DNA of 5,773 nucleotides from Acetofilamentum sp. (GCA_020720705.1 DYOJ01000162.1:1-5773), one strand, 5' to 3'. Shown: positions 1 through 4,551, counted from the stretch's first letter. Program-made: numbers and translations. Notes: a model not told the origin generated them from the letters alone.

Positions 1-29
1 AGGTTCCCGATGATCCTAATAAAATCGGG
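1..29 (+). repeat. Hairpin-forming direct repeat, copy 1
   Basis: The first 16 bases (AGGTTCCCGATGATCC) recur exactly at 4927-4942, and both copies continue into an A-rich stretch ending AAAATCGG. CCCGAT (6-11) can pair with ATCGGG (24-29), giving a 6-bp stem with a 12-nt loop. This copy lies directly in front of dyad repeat A. Copy 2 lies 22 bp after the stop of the gene at 4590-4904, so this one may likewise mark the 3' end of a gene left of the window. A weak terminator, an RNA-processing site or a small dispersed repeat are all possible. Confidence 0.6.
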
Positions 30-30
30 C

Positions 31-107
31 GCAAGTCGCTGAATGCCAATGACTTACAAAGCCGGGCCAGACGACTTTGCGTAAGTGCCTTATCCTCAAG
101 ATCTTAC
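31..107 (+). repeat. Composite dyad repeat A
   Basis: Two 27-bp imperfect dyads lie at 31-57 and 81-107, starting exactly 50 bp apart. Outer arms are GCAAGTC/GACTTAC and GTAAG/CTTAC. The 23-bp linker (58-80) carries GCCGGGCCAG. The linker is asymmetric, which gives the element a direction; this copy is taken as forward. The TAA stop of the SprT-like gene on the minus strand (104-106) lies inside the outer arm of the second dyad, so the element forms the gene's very 3' end. Possible roles are a recombination site, an operator for a dimeric protein, or an RNA 3' end. Confidence 0.85.
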
Positions 108-676
108 AAAGACGGGTCTATTGGAGTTAATACTGATCTGCATGATACACAAGTATATCTCAAGCCTTTCTTAATTTTATTATGCTTTATGATAGACAAT
201 TGATGCTTACGACATACGCATATATAAGTAAATGACTTAATGCTTTTTTGCGCGCGTTCTGTATCCATTCTATGACATCTAACTGGGTCTAATCCAAATG
301 CATTCCGCATAATGCGCTGCCAAGTATTACCATGATGCCTTTCTGTCTTGCCAATTGAATCAAGATAGGCGTGCGCAAAGATATGCGCAACTTCATGGGG
401 AATTGTGACGCTCATATAATGCTCTTCATTTTCTTGTAGCAAGCTCCAATTAAGAAAAACAGCATTGTCATACTTCCAAGGCCAAACGTAGCCGCCGACT
501 CTTGACTTTTCAAAAAAGATAACGGATTCATTTCTATTAAGGACAGTTCCGGTTTGCTTTGCAGCTATCTTAAAGCATTCTTTGATTCTATCTAACGCTT
601 TTGTGGCAAGGCTTGCATTTGCCCGATATGCTGCCGACCAAAGAACTTCGTTGCGGATAGTTTTGCGTTCTTGCAT
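104..676 (-). CDS. SprT-like zinc metalloprotease domain protein
   Basis: This 190-aa protein carries HEVAH at residues 94-98, followed by HHGNTW (residues 114-119). That is the HExxH...HGxxW arrangement of SprT/Spartan-type metallopeptidases: two histidines and the glutamate of the helix plus a downstream third zinc-ligand histidine. Four cysteines near the C-terminus (153, 155, 176, 179; CxC...CxxC) look like the zinc-ribbon that follows the peptidase domain in the family. Length is typical of bacterial SprT. The first possible start, a TTG at 682, abuts the -10 hexamer and would not be transcribed. The ATG at 676 lies exactly where transcription should begin, so it is chosen and the mRNA should be leaderless. 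The gene points opposite to all others here. Family members cleave DNA-protein crosslinks (eukaryotic Spartan) or have unknown roles in bacteria; the substrate here is unknown. The fold is well supported, the function is not. Confidence 0.88.
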   Translation of the reverse strand: MQERKTIRNEVLWSAAYRANASLATKALDRIKECFKIAAKQTGTVLNRNESVIFFEKSRVGGYVWPWKYDNAVFLNWSLLQENEEHYMSVTIPHEVAHIFAHAYLDSIGKTERHHGNTWQRIMRNAFGLDPVRCHRMDTERAQKSIKSFTYICVCRKHQLSIIKHNKIKKGLRYTCVSCRSVLTPIDPSL

Positions 677-682
677 ATTCAA

Positions 683-710
683 AATCTAGCAGAAATCGCG
701 TTTCTGTCAA
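683..710 (-). promoter_or_regulatory. Promoter of the SprT-like gene
   Basis: Reading leftwards, TTGACA (710-705) is separated by 16 bp from TAGATT (688-683), with TG one base before the -10 as in an extended -10. The ATG follows after only 6 nt. Upstream of the -35, 711-731 reads as A-tracts on the coding strand, resembling an UP element. Confidence 0.8.
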
Positions 711-737
711 GTGTTTTTTTTAATTTTTTTCTGTGTT

Positions 738-814
738 GTAAGTTGCTGCGACTCAACGACTTACGCGACTGCCTCTGGCCCGGCGATGTAAGTGCCTGAT
801 ACCCAACTACTTAC
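738..814 (-). repeat. Composite dyad repeat B (inverted)
   Basis: Dyads lie at 738-764 and 788-814 (50-bp period), arms GTAAGT/ACTTAC in the second. The 23-bp linker 765-787 contains CTGGCCCGGC, the reverse complement of the core in A, so this copy is inverted. It separates the leftward SprT-like gene from the rightward genes beginning at 977. The interval 677-976 has no gene: it holds the SprT promoter, this repeat, a conserved upstream block and the promoter of the next gene. Confidence 0.85.
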
Positions 815-846
815 GATGATTCTTCCCTACTCGAAAATCCGTTTTG

Positions 847-905
847 TGTCAAGAAAAATCGTGCGGGCGCATGAAAATAAATCTTCACTTTTTTGAAAAA
901 ATATC
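847..905 (+). promoter_or_regulatory. Conserved promoter-upstream block, copy 1
   Basis: The block begins TGTCAAGAAAAA, continues with AAAATAAAT and CTTTTTTGAAAAA, and ends at the -35 of the next gene 59 bp later. The same order of motifs occurs at 2254-2313 and 4491-4551, each time starting 33-34 bp after a composite dyad repeat. This copy is the most diverged. The first motif read on the other strand is TTGACA, a possible leftward -35. The block may be an operator or UP element shared by three units. Confidence 0.65.
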
Positions 906-933
906 TTGCAGAAATCTGGTGTTTTGTTATCTT
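906..933 (+). promoter_or_regulatory. Promoter of the 64-aa protein gene
   Basis: TTGCAG (906-911), 16-bp spacer, TATCTT (928-933). Unlike the other promoters here, about 37 nt of leader would precede the ATG at 977. That leader is A-rich with three CCAAAAA copies (951-970) and no Shine-Dalgarno motif; such unstructured A/C-rich leaders can aid ribosome loading. Confidence 0.6.
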
Positions 934-976
934 AATTTCAGTAAGAGAAACCAAAAACCAAAAACCAAAAAATACT

Positions 977-1171
977 ATGACCAAGAAACACTTCATTGCA
1001 ATGGCCGACATGGTTCGCAACGCTCGCAAATATAACCCCACTGGCTGGAGAAATGGCGAAATCCGCGAGCTGGTGGAGTTCTTTCGCTCGCAAAATCCCC
1101 GCTTCAATTCCGGTCTTTGGCTTGACTATATGGAAGGCAAGTGTGGCCCTAACGGCGGAAAACTTAAATAA
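977..1171 (+). CDS. Small phage/plasmid-type protein (64 aa)
   Basis: The protein begins MTKKHFIAMADMVR and ends with WLDYMEGKCGPNGGK. The pattern of an N-terminal MTKKxFxxxA helix, a central helix (residues 27-38) and a motif like NPRF near position 40 resembles short uncharacterised proteins I recall from phages and plasmids; no function is known to me. An in-frame upstream start at 893 would precede the promoter's -10 and is rejected; the ATG at 977 fits both promoter and family N-terminus. The next promoter begins 4 bp after the stop. Soluble, no membrane segment. Confidence 0.75.
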   Translation: MTKKHFIAMADMVRNARKYNPTGWRNGEIRELVEFFRSQNPRFNSGLWLDYMEGKCGPNGGKLK

Positions 1172-1175
1172 TCCC

Positions 1176-1204
1176 TTGACAGTTTTCAATTTTTCAACTA
1201 TCTT
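1176..1204 (+). promoter_or_regulatory. Promoter of the 139-aa protein gene
   Basis: TTGACA (1176-1181), 17-bp spacer, TATCTT (1199-1204). Nine bases separate the -10 from the ATG at 1214, so the expected leader is about 3 nt and no ribosome binding site can fit. Confidence 0.8.
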
Positions 1205-1213
1205 TTTACCACT

Positions 1214-1633
1214 ATGAACAAAATCATCATTTCAAGTTACGGCAGCGGAATCGCGGTTGGCATCGAGGGGGAAGCGTCCTTTGTCGAGCGTCAAATCAAT
1301 CGGTTTTACAATTATGGCGGGATGACAAAGAACGGAGAATTTCACAAAGAATCCGATAAGTTTGGATTTTTTCTGTCCTCTAAAGAATCCATGATTTCCG
1401 CCCTGTCCTGCGAAAACTTTGTGCGCTTTCAAATGGATGGAACAAGCAAGCTGTTTAAGAAGAATCCGAACGCAATGCAGAATGCTGCCGATCAGGATGC
1501 CGTCAAGCAATTTAATGAGTTTGAGCGCGAGAATTTTATGGGTCGCATGGCGAACAATGCGGCGAAAATTTGCGGCATTGCTTCCAACGGACGCGCGGAA
1601 TCTTGGGAAGAAGATTTCAAACCTGCAAAATAA
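1214..1633 (+). CDS. Uncharacterised protein (139 aa)
   Basis: I do not recognise this protein. It begins MNKIIISSYGSGIAVGIEGEASF, which looks like a pair of short beta strands with glycine turns. The middle (residues 35-80) is mixed, and the C-terminal third (about 85-139) is charged and likely helical, with FNEFERENFMGRMANNAAKI. There is no signal peptide, membrane segment or paired-cysteine zinc motif. The ATG is set by the promoter directly in front of it. It is the second of four separately promoted small genes between repeats B and C. Unbroken coding over 139 codons and the tight promoter support a real gene. Confidence 0.75.
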   Translation: MNKIIISSYGSGIAVGIEGEASFVERQINRFYNYGGMTKNGEFHKESDKFGFFLSSKESMISALSCENFVRFQMDGTSKLFKKNPNAMQNAADQDAVKQFNEFERENFMGRMANNAAKICGIASNGRAESWEEDFKPAK

Positions 1634-1636
1634 CGC

Positions 1637-1663
1637 TTGCCAACCATTAAAAAAATATATAAT
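1637..1663 (+). promoter_or_regulatory. Promoter of the 86-aa membrane protein gene
   Basis: TTGCCA (1637-1642) starts 3 bp after the preceding stop. TATAAT at 1658-1663 gives a short 15-bp spacer; the overlapping TAATTC (1660-1665) gives 17 bp. The ATG at 1673 follows 7-9 bp after the -10, so the mRNA is nearly leaderless. Confidence 0.6.
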
Positions 1664-1672
1664 TCTCAAAAT

Positions 1673-1933
1673 ATGAAACTTGTTTTATTCCTCTGGGTTG
1701 GCGAACTGTTAGCCTTGGCCGCTGGCGTGGTAATCATCGCGACTTGTCAAGCTGAAAAAGCCCATAAACCGCAGTTAATCAAACCGCCCGTGCAAGACTT
1801 CCCGAACATCCTCGACACTATGCCGAAAATTGTGTGCTACGCAATCGAGGAAAAAGAAATTGAAACTTTGGAGAACTTTGTCAAGCGGGAAATTGAAGAA
1901 AAAGAAAAAGAATTTATCTCATTTAATCGTTGA
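1673..1933 (+). CDS. Small single-pass membrane protein (86 aa)
   Basis: Residues 3-24 are hydrophobic (starting LVLFLWVGELLALAAG) and form a transmembrane helix or uncleaved signal anchor. A Pro-rich stretch (about 33-52) follows, then a strongly charged helix (residues 58-81, rich in Glu and Lys) with coiled-coil character. The Cys at 25 follows Ala-Thr, which is not a good lipobox, so a lipoprotein is unlikely. The in-frame start at 1637 falls on the -35 and is rejected in favour of the ATG at 1673. The TGA stop is embedded in the -35 of the next gene. No family recognised; topology is inferred from hydropathy by eye. Confidence 0.75.
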   Translation: MKLVLFLWVGELLALAAGVVIIATCQAEKAHKPQLIKPPVQDFPNILDTMPKIVCYAIEEKEIETLENFVKREIEEKEKEFISFNR

Positions 1934-1957
1934 CATGAGAATCAAATTCTGTAATGA
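1930..1957 (+). promoter_or_regulatory. Promoter of the 45-aa basic protein gene
   Basis: TTGACA (1930-1935) overlaps the TGA stop (1931-1933) of the upstream gene. The best -10 by spacing is TAATGA (1952-1957; 16 bp), which is weak. The ATG at 1968 follows 10 bp later. Confidence 0.6.
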
Positions 1958-1967
1958 TACTATCACC

Positions 1968-2105
1968 ATGAAAACCAAATCGTTCAAGATTGTTGTTGCT
2001 TCACCCAAACGGCGCGGATTTCTCGCCCCTGCCCCAAGGGCGCATTCACCCAAGAAGGACGCATACAAGCGCGCCGCATTCAAGCGCGAGGGATACGAAC
2101 TTTAA
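1968..2105 (+). CDS. Small basic protein (45 aa)
   Basis: A short, very basic protein (MKTKSFKIVVASPKRR...), with Lys/Arg clusters throughout and a Pro/Ala-rich middle. It has no membrane segment or cysteines. The frame is open further upstream, but those starts precede the promoter; the ATG at 1968 in the context ATCACCATGAAA is chosen. It ends 37 bp before repeat C and closes the four-gene module. Small basic proteins of this sort are common in phages and plasmids, sometimes binding nucleic acid; no function can be assigned. Confidence 0.65.
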   Translation: MKTKSFKIVVASPKRRGFLAPAPRAHSPKKDAYKRAAFKREGYEL

Positions 2106-2142
2106 GTAGCTGCATAATCCGATCTCGTCAATCGAAAGCTCC

Positions 2143-2220
2143 GTAAGTCGCTGTAAACTAATCACTTACATCGGCCCGGCCTGGCTCGACTCCGTAAGTC
2201 CCTGAATACCAACACTTTAC
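2143..2220 (+). repeat. Composite dyad repeat C
   Basis: Dyads at 2143-2169 and 2194-2220 (51-bp period), with arms GTAAGT/ACTTAC in the first. The 24-bp linker (2170-2193) contains GGCCCGGCCTGGC, matching the core of repeat E apart from a few changes. It follows the last gene of the module by 37 bp and precedes a conserved promoter block by 33 bp. A leftward TTGACA-17-TAGATG (2259-2231) faces this repeat. Confidence 0.85.
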
Positions 2221-2230
2221 GCATGCCTCA

Positions 2231-2259
2231 CATCTAGCATAAATCAACAAAGGTGTCAA
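2231..2259 (-). promoter_or_regulatory. Possible leftward promoter facing repeat C
   Basis: On the minus strand TTGACA (2259-2254) is followed after 17 bp by TAGATG (2236-2231), with TGC just before the -10 as in the SprT promoter. Transcription would start near 2224, at the edge of the dyad repeat, and run through it. A 20-codon minus-strand ORF starting at 2224 is readable but is mostly repeat sequence. The same -35 exists beside repeats B and E, with poorer -10 boxes. Confidence 0.4.
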
Positions 2260-2313
2260 GAAAAATATATAGCTATACATAAAATAAATATGCAAACTTT
2301 TTTGAGAAATCCC
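2254..2313 (+). promoter_or_regulatory. Conserved promoter-upstream block, copy 2
   Basis: TGTCAAGAAAAA, then AAAATAAATATGCAA and CTTTTTTGAGAAAT immediately before the -35. It aligns closely with 4491-4551, including AAAATAAATAT and CAACTTTTTTGA with single differences, whereas the genes downstream are unrelated. This implies conservation of the control region itself. Confidence 0.75.
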
Positions 2314-2341
2314 TTGACCTGCAATCATATTGTGTTAATAT
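2314..2341 (+). promoter_or_regulatory. Promoter of the methyltransferase unit
   Basis: TTGACC (2314-2319), 16-bp spacer, TAATAT (2336-2341). Only 6 bases lie between the -10 and the ATG at 2348, so the transcript should begin at that ATG or within one base of it. Confidence 0.8.
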
Positions 2342-2347
2342 ACAAAT

Positions 2348-2437
2348 ATGAAATTGATTGAGTTCTCTTTGAATGCGAGTCAGGTTGAAACCCTTTTGGT
2401 TCACAATGCGAATTTTGGCAAAGTTAAATGCCATTAA
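2348..2437 (+). CDS. Leaderless 29-codon minicistron before the methyltransferase
   Basis: The first ATG after the promoter opens a 29-residue frame beginning MKLIEFSLNASQ and ending in TAATAA. The methyltransferase ATG follows 4 nt after the stop, with no Shine-Dalgarno sequence. The placement suggests that ribosomes load at the 5'-end ATG, translate this peptide and reinitiate on the methyltransferase. It may be a regulatory leader peptide or merely a loading device; it could also be the remnant of a longer gene. I recognise no homologue. Confidence 0.55.
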   Translation: MKLIEFSLNASQVETLLVHNANFGKVKCH

Positions 2438-2441
2438 TAAT

Positions 2442-2966
2442 ATGGAAGACTTTATCATTAAAAGCAATAGAACTTGTCGCGATAATGGTGCGATTGGCAA
2501 GGATGCTATCGTTCCGAAATGGATTGCCGCGCATTGTGAAAACAAACACTTCCCTATCGTTCTCGACTTTGGCGCTGGCAAGAAAATGAAACACGTTCAT
2601 TCCTTGCGCACGCAAGGTTTTTCTAGCGTTTCTGGATATGAGTTTGGAGAAAATGTAACTGACGATCATATTAAGGTTTTGCGCCCAAAATTTTTTCATA
2701 TTGTCTATGCTTCTAATGTCTTTAACACGCATAGCAATGCACTGATGAGCGCACAGGCACTGCATTTGATTAAGAACACTCTTGTCAATCATTATCATTT
2801 TGTTTTTAATCTTCCTAATAAGCCTAATTACTTTTGGACAAATCGGCAAGCATTTCTTAATCTTGTTACGGAAGTTTTCGGCGTGGTTCCCACGAAGGTG
2901 GATTCAAGACATATCTATATGGTAAGGCGTGATATTAAATCAGAAGAATATCTCATAAACGTATGA
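2442..2966 (+). CDS. Putative class I SAM-dependent methyltransferase
   Basis: A 174-aa protein with IVLDFGAGKK (residues 39-48), the glycine-rich motif I that binds S-adenosylmethionine, after a strand and preceded by a basic N-terminus. VSGYEFGEN (63-71) has the acidic residue expected at the end of strand 2, and FFHIVYASNVFNT (84-96) occupies the motif IV position. SNVxN rather than the DPPY/NPPY motif argues against a standard N6-adenine or N4-cytosine DNA methylase. It resembles small orphan methyltransferases found in phages. The substrate is unknown. The ATG at 2442 is chosen over an in-frame start at 2373, which lies within the minicistron. The stop overlaps the next ATG (ATGA). Confidence 0.72.
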   Translation: MEDFIIKSNRTCRDNGAIGKDAIVPKWIAAHCENKHFPIVLDFGAGKKMKHVHSLRTQGFSSVSGYEFGENVTDDHIKVLRPKFFHIVYASNVFNTHSNALMSAQALHLIKNTLVNHYHFVFNLPNKPNYFWTNRQAFLNLVTEVFGVVPTKVDSRHIYMVRRDIKSEEYLINV

Positions 2967-3154
2967 AACCAATCACTGTATATCAGGAACTCAATATAGC
3001 TGGACAAAAATTGATTGTAGGTCTTCGTGAAGATATGAGTGTAGTTGATGCTGTCGGAAAACACATTTCTTTTATCAAAGTGCCGGAGTGTGACGTTGCG
3101 CTTAATGAAAGAGATATAGCAGAGGCTATCCTTCGCAAAATTAAATTAAATTAA
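2963..3154 (+). CDS. Uncharacterised protein (63 aa), coupled to the methyltransferase
   Basis: The ATG overlaps the methyltransferase stop as ATGA, a classic translational-coupling arrangement, so the two are probably made together. The protein (MKPITVYQELNIAGQ...) looks like a small alpha/beta domain: strands near residues 4-9 and 17-21, a helix near 51-60. No cysteine cluster or membrane segment; one Cys at 43. The C-terminus (KIKLN) is read from an array of TTAAA repeats. No family recognised. Confidence 0.65.
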   Translation: MKPITVYQELNIAGQKLIVGLREDMSVVDAVGKHISFIKVPECDVALNERDIAEAILRKIKLN

Positions 3155-3160
3155 ATTAAA
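3141..3160 (+). repeat. TTAAA pentanucleotide array
   Basis: Four perfect TTAAA units cover the last codons and stop of the 63-aa gene. A change of one unit would shift the frame and alter only the last residues, so an effect on function is doubtful. Confidence 0.7.
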
Positions 3161-3164
3161 TCAA

Positions 3165-3224
3165 ATGATCTTTCTTACTTTTGCTTTTGGCATATTCATC
3201 TGGATGGAATCAAAACATATTTGA
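3165..3224 (+). CDS. Possible 19-aa membrane peptide
   Basis: The frame reads MIFLTFAFGIFIWMESKHI: 13 hydrophobic residues followed by a short charged tail, ending 5 bp before repeat D. It starts 10 bp after the preceding stop and has no ribosome binding site, so expression would need reinitiation. A similar hydrophobic micro-ORF ends the next module (4247-4312). A chance ORF cannot be excluded. Confidence 0.3.
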   Translation: MIFLTFAFGIFIWMESKHI

Positions 3225-3229
3225 ATAAT

Positions 3230-3306
3230 GTAAAGCGTTGAATATCAACTACTTACGCGAGAGCCCCTGGCCCGGCTATATAAGTGTCTGACAATGAACG
3301 ACTTAC
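3230..3306 (-). repeat. Composite dyad repeat D (inverted)
   Basis: Dyads at 3230-3256 and 3280-3306 (50-bp period). In the first, CGTTGA-ATA-TCAAC forms an almost perfect centre, the closest here to the consensus. The linker (3257-3279) contains CCTGGCCCGGC, so this copy has the orientation of B. Orientation does not follow gene direction, since rightward genes flank both sides. Confidence 0.85.
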
Positions 3307-3319
3307 GTAGGTAAAAAAG

Positions 3320-3354
3320 TTGGCACGATTCCCGCCCGGCATAAAGCGTGCCAA
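3320..3354. repeat. 8-bp inverted repeat TTGGCACG/CGTGCCAA
   Basis: TTGGCACG (3320-3327) and CGTGCCAA (3347-3354) are perfect reverse complements separated by 19 bases. It begins 14 bp after repeat D. It could be an operator for a dimeric regulator or a hairpin. No T-run follows on the plus strand; a run of six T follows shortly after it on the minus strand, so a leftward terminator is possible. Confidence 0.55.
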
Positions 3355-3528
3355 ATTACGAGCAATATGTAGAATTTTTTTACACATTTCAATAAATTCT
3401 TGGTCTGTGCGATTTAATCGCATAAGATCGTGATCGATTTTTTATAGTAACGCTTGACGATTTCCTTCCTAGATAAACTGTTCATATACAACTGATTGCA
3501 CTAAAATCCAGATTTTGAAACATTTTAC

Positions 3529-3556
3529 TTGACCAAAAATCAAATTTTGATATTCT
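3529..3556 (+). promoter_or_regulatory. Promoter of the GP88-like gene
   Basis: TTGACC (3529-3534), 16-bp spacer, TATTCT (3551-3556), then 7 bases to the ATG at 3564. This predicts a leaderless message. It lacks the conserved upstream block seen in three other units. Confidence 0.8.
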
Positions 3557-3563
3557 AACTGTA

Positions 3564-4238
3564 ATGAAATTACTATCCACATCAAACGCTAAACTCGAAA
3601 AGGGTGAAAAATTCGGCTATCTTTCTTTCGGTCTTTCCCTCGCTCCCCATACCCTTTCGGGCAAAAACTTTTGTCCCCACGCTTCGGCTGGTTGCGCTGC
3701 CGCTTGCCTCAATACTTCGGGACATGGGGCTCTCAAAACGGTGCAAGATGCGAGGATTAAAAAATCGCATTTTTTCATTCGTGATCGTGCCGCTTTTCTC
3801 ACCCAGTTGGAAACTGAAATTCTGGCCGCACAACGCAAGGCAAAAAAAATGAATTTGACCCTCTGCATTCGGTTAAATGTCGTTTCCGATCTTCCGTGGG
3901 AAAATTTAGGGATCATCCAAAAATTCCCCTCTGTGCAGTTTTATGATTACTGTGCGAACCCGAAAAGAGCAATCTCTTTTCTTCATGGAAAACTTCCCGC
4001 AAATTATCACCTGACCTTTTCTCGTAAGGAAAGCAATCAGGCACAAGTTGAACTCTTGGCGTCAATGGGAATGAACATTGCTGCGGTGTTCGCCACGATG
4101 CCCGAAAAATACCTTGGCAGGCCCGTAATTGATGGCGATGAATCGGATTTGCGTTTCCTCGATGGTAAAGGAGTGATCGTCGGGCTTAAAGCAAAAGGTC
4201 TCGCAAAGAAAGACACAAGCGGCTTTGTGATAGCTTAA
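3564..4238 (+). CDS. GP88/DUF7227-like protein with Cys motif
   Basis: A 224-aa protein resembling a family I recall from phages and plasmids (annotated as gene product 88 or DUF7227). Recognisable blocks are MKLLSTSNAK at the N-terminus, a cysteine cluster CPHASAGCAAACLN (C37, C44, C48), RDRAAFLTQLETEI (73-86), IRLNVVSDLPWE (102-113), FYDYCANPKR (126-135), LTFSRKESN (150-158) and GLKAKGLAKKDTSGFVI near the end. The conserved cysteines suggest a metal or iron-sulfur site; the spacing CX6CX3C is not the CX3CX2C of standard radical-SAM enzymes. The biochemical role is not known to me. Length and end-to-end motif order suggest an intact member. A run of eight A at 3842-3849 in the coding sequence could permit slippage. 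Family call is from memory. Confidence 0.7.
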   Translation: MKLLSTSNAKLEKGEKFGYLSFGLSLAPHTLSGKNFCPHASAGCAAACLNTSGHGALKTVQDARIKKSHFFIRDRAAFLTQLETEILAAQRKAKKMNLTLCIRLNVVSDLPWENLGIIQKFPSVQFYDYCANPKRAISFLHGKLPANYHLTFSRKESNQAQVELLASMGMNIAAVFATMPEKYLGRPVIDGDESDLRFLDGKGVIVGLKAKGLAKKDTSGFVIA

Positions 4239-4246
4239 TTTTCCTT

Positions 4247-4312
4247 ATGGACTGCGCTATCATTTTCCTATTCGGTATCATGCTATTCTGTCTCATGGCT
4301 GCAAAAAAGTAA
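4247..4312 (+). CDS. Possible 21-aa membrane peptide
   Basis: The frame begins MDCAIIFLFGIMLFC and ends in AAKK, giving one hydrophobic segment of about 16 residues with a basic tail. That is the right size and polarity for a single transmembrane micro-protein. It starts 8 bp after the stop of the GP88-like gene, with no ribosome binding site, so it would be made by reinitiation. Compare the 19-aa candidate at 3165-3224, also last in its module. Confidence 0.35.
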   Translation: MDCAIIFLFGIMLFCLMAAKK

Positions 4313-4329
4313 CGCAATAGCAAAAACAT

Positions 4330-4360
4330 CGAGGGCTTCGCAGACTATGCGAAGCCCTCG
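4330..4360. terminator. Perfect 13-bp hairpin, candidate terminator
   Basis: CGAGGGCTTCGCA (4330-4342) pairs perfectly with TGCGAAGCCCTCG (4348-4360) around a 5-nt loop. It lies 17 bp after the last ORF of the GP88 module. On the plus strand no T-run follows, so it would be a poor intrinsic terminator there; on the minus strand ATGTTTTT follows the stem. GCAGAC (4340-4345) can alternatively pair with GTCTGC (4361-4366), which would compete with the main stem. Confidence 0.55.
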
Positions 4361-4379
4361 GTCTGCACACAGAACTTTC

Positions 4380-4457
4380 ATAAGCCGTTGAGTATCAGAC
4401 ACTTACGTGAGCCGGGCCTGGCTGGGTTGCCTAAGTCGTTGAATATCAGCACCTTAT
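4380..4457 (+). repeat. Composite dyad repeat E
   Basis: Dyads at 4380-4406 and 4431-4457 (51-bp period); the second has TAAGTCGTTGA-ATA-TCAGC. The 24-bp linker (4407-4430) contains GCCGGGCCTGGCT. It is followed after 33 bp by the conserved promoter block, exactly as for repeat C. Confidence 0.85.
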
Positions 4458-4490
4458 GCTAAGTCTCGCCATAGCTGAAATTACCCTTTC

Positions 4491-4551
4491 TGTCAAGTAA
4501 AAAAATGAGATATGGCACAAAATAAATATACAACTTTTTTGAAAATATCTC
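4491..4551 (+). promoter_or_regulatory. Conserved promoter-upstream block, copy 3
   Basis: TGTCAAGTAAAAAAA, then AAAATAAATATACAA and CTTTTTTGAAAATATC just before the -35. It is the closest match to the block at 2254-2313. A leftward TTGACA is present on the other strand (4496-4491), with only TATGGC as a -10 after 17 bp. Confidence 0.75.

Larger units (their letters stand above)
3307..3563. other. 257-bp region without a gene
   Basis: The stretch between repeat D and the GP88-like gene has no convincing ORF. It holds the TTGGCACG/CGTGCCAA inverted repeat (3320-3354), a perfect palindrome GCGATT-T-AATCGC (3409-3421), a weak ATCG/CGAT stem followed by six T (3426-3443), an unpaired -35-like TTGACG (3454-3459) with no -10 at proper distance, and the real promoter at its right end. 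With repeat D, the gene-free interval is 3225-3563. Confidence 0.6.

Noticed and set aside
31..107. CRISPR-like look: 27-nt repeats with 23-24-nt linkers at a 50-bp period
   Set aside because: There are only two or three repeats per locus, the linkers are similar to each other across loci rather than unique, and no cas gene is present.
1232..1669. 145-codon minus-strand frame opposite the 139-aa gene
   Set aside because: No promoter or start context like the real genes, with a composition typical of antisense translation; the plus-strand gene has a matched promoter.
1745..1750. Cysteine after the hydrophobic segment of the 86-aa protein as a lipoprotein lipobox
   Set aside because: The residues before it (Ile-Ala-Thr) do not fit the Leu-Ala/Ser-Gly/Ala-Cys pattern.
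2222..2224. Minus-strand 20-codon leaderless ORF through repeat C
   Set aside because: It is spelled almost wholly by repeat sequence, and repeats B and E do not keep such a frame; an RNA product or inactive promoter is more likely.
2424..2849. 141-codon minus-strand frame within the methyltransferase gene
   Set aside because: The plus strand encodes a clear SAM-binding motif; the minus frame has no motif or promoter.
3238..3244. GTTGAAT in the dyads matches the integron attC core GTTRRRY
   Set aside because: The core is not kept among copies (GCTGAAT, CCTGATA, GTTGATT and others), and the partner RYYYAAC box is absent. No integrase is in view, so they are not called attC sites.
3320..3336. 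Sigma-54-like TGGCACG with GG-N10-GC spacing
   Set aside because: The -12 half is CCGC rather than TTGC, no gene begins near it, and the sequence is better explained as one arm of an inverted repeat.
3454..3459. TTGACG as a second promoter before the GP88-like gene
   Set aside because: No acceptable -10 lies 15-19 bp downstream, and the promoter at 3529 is adjacent to the start codon.
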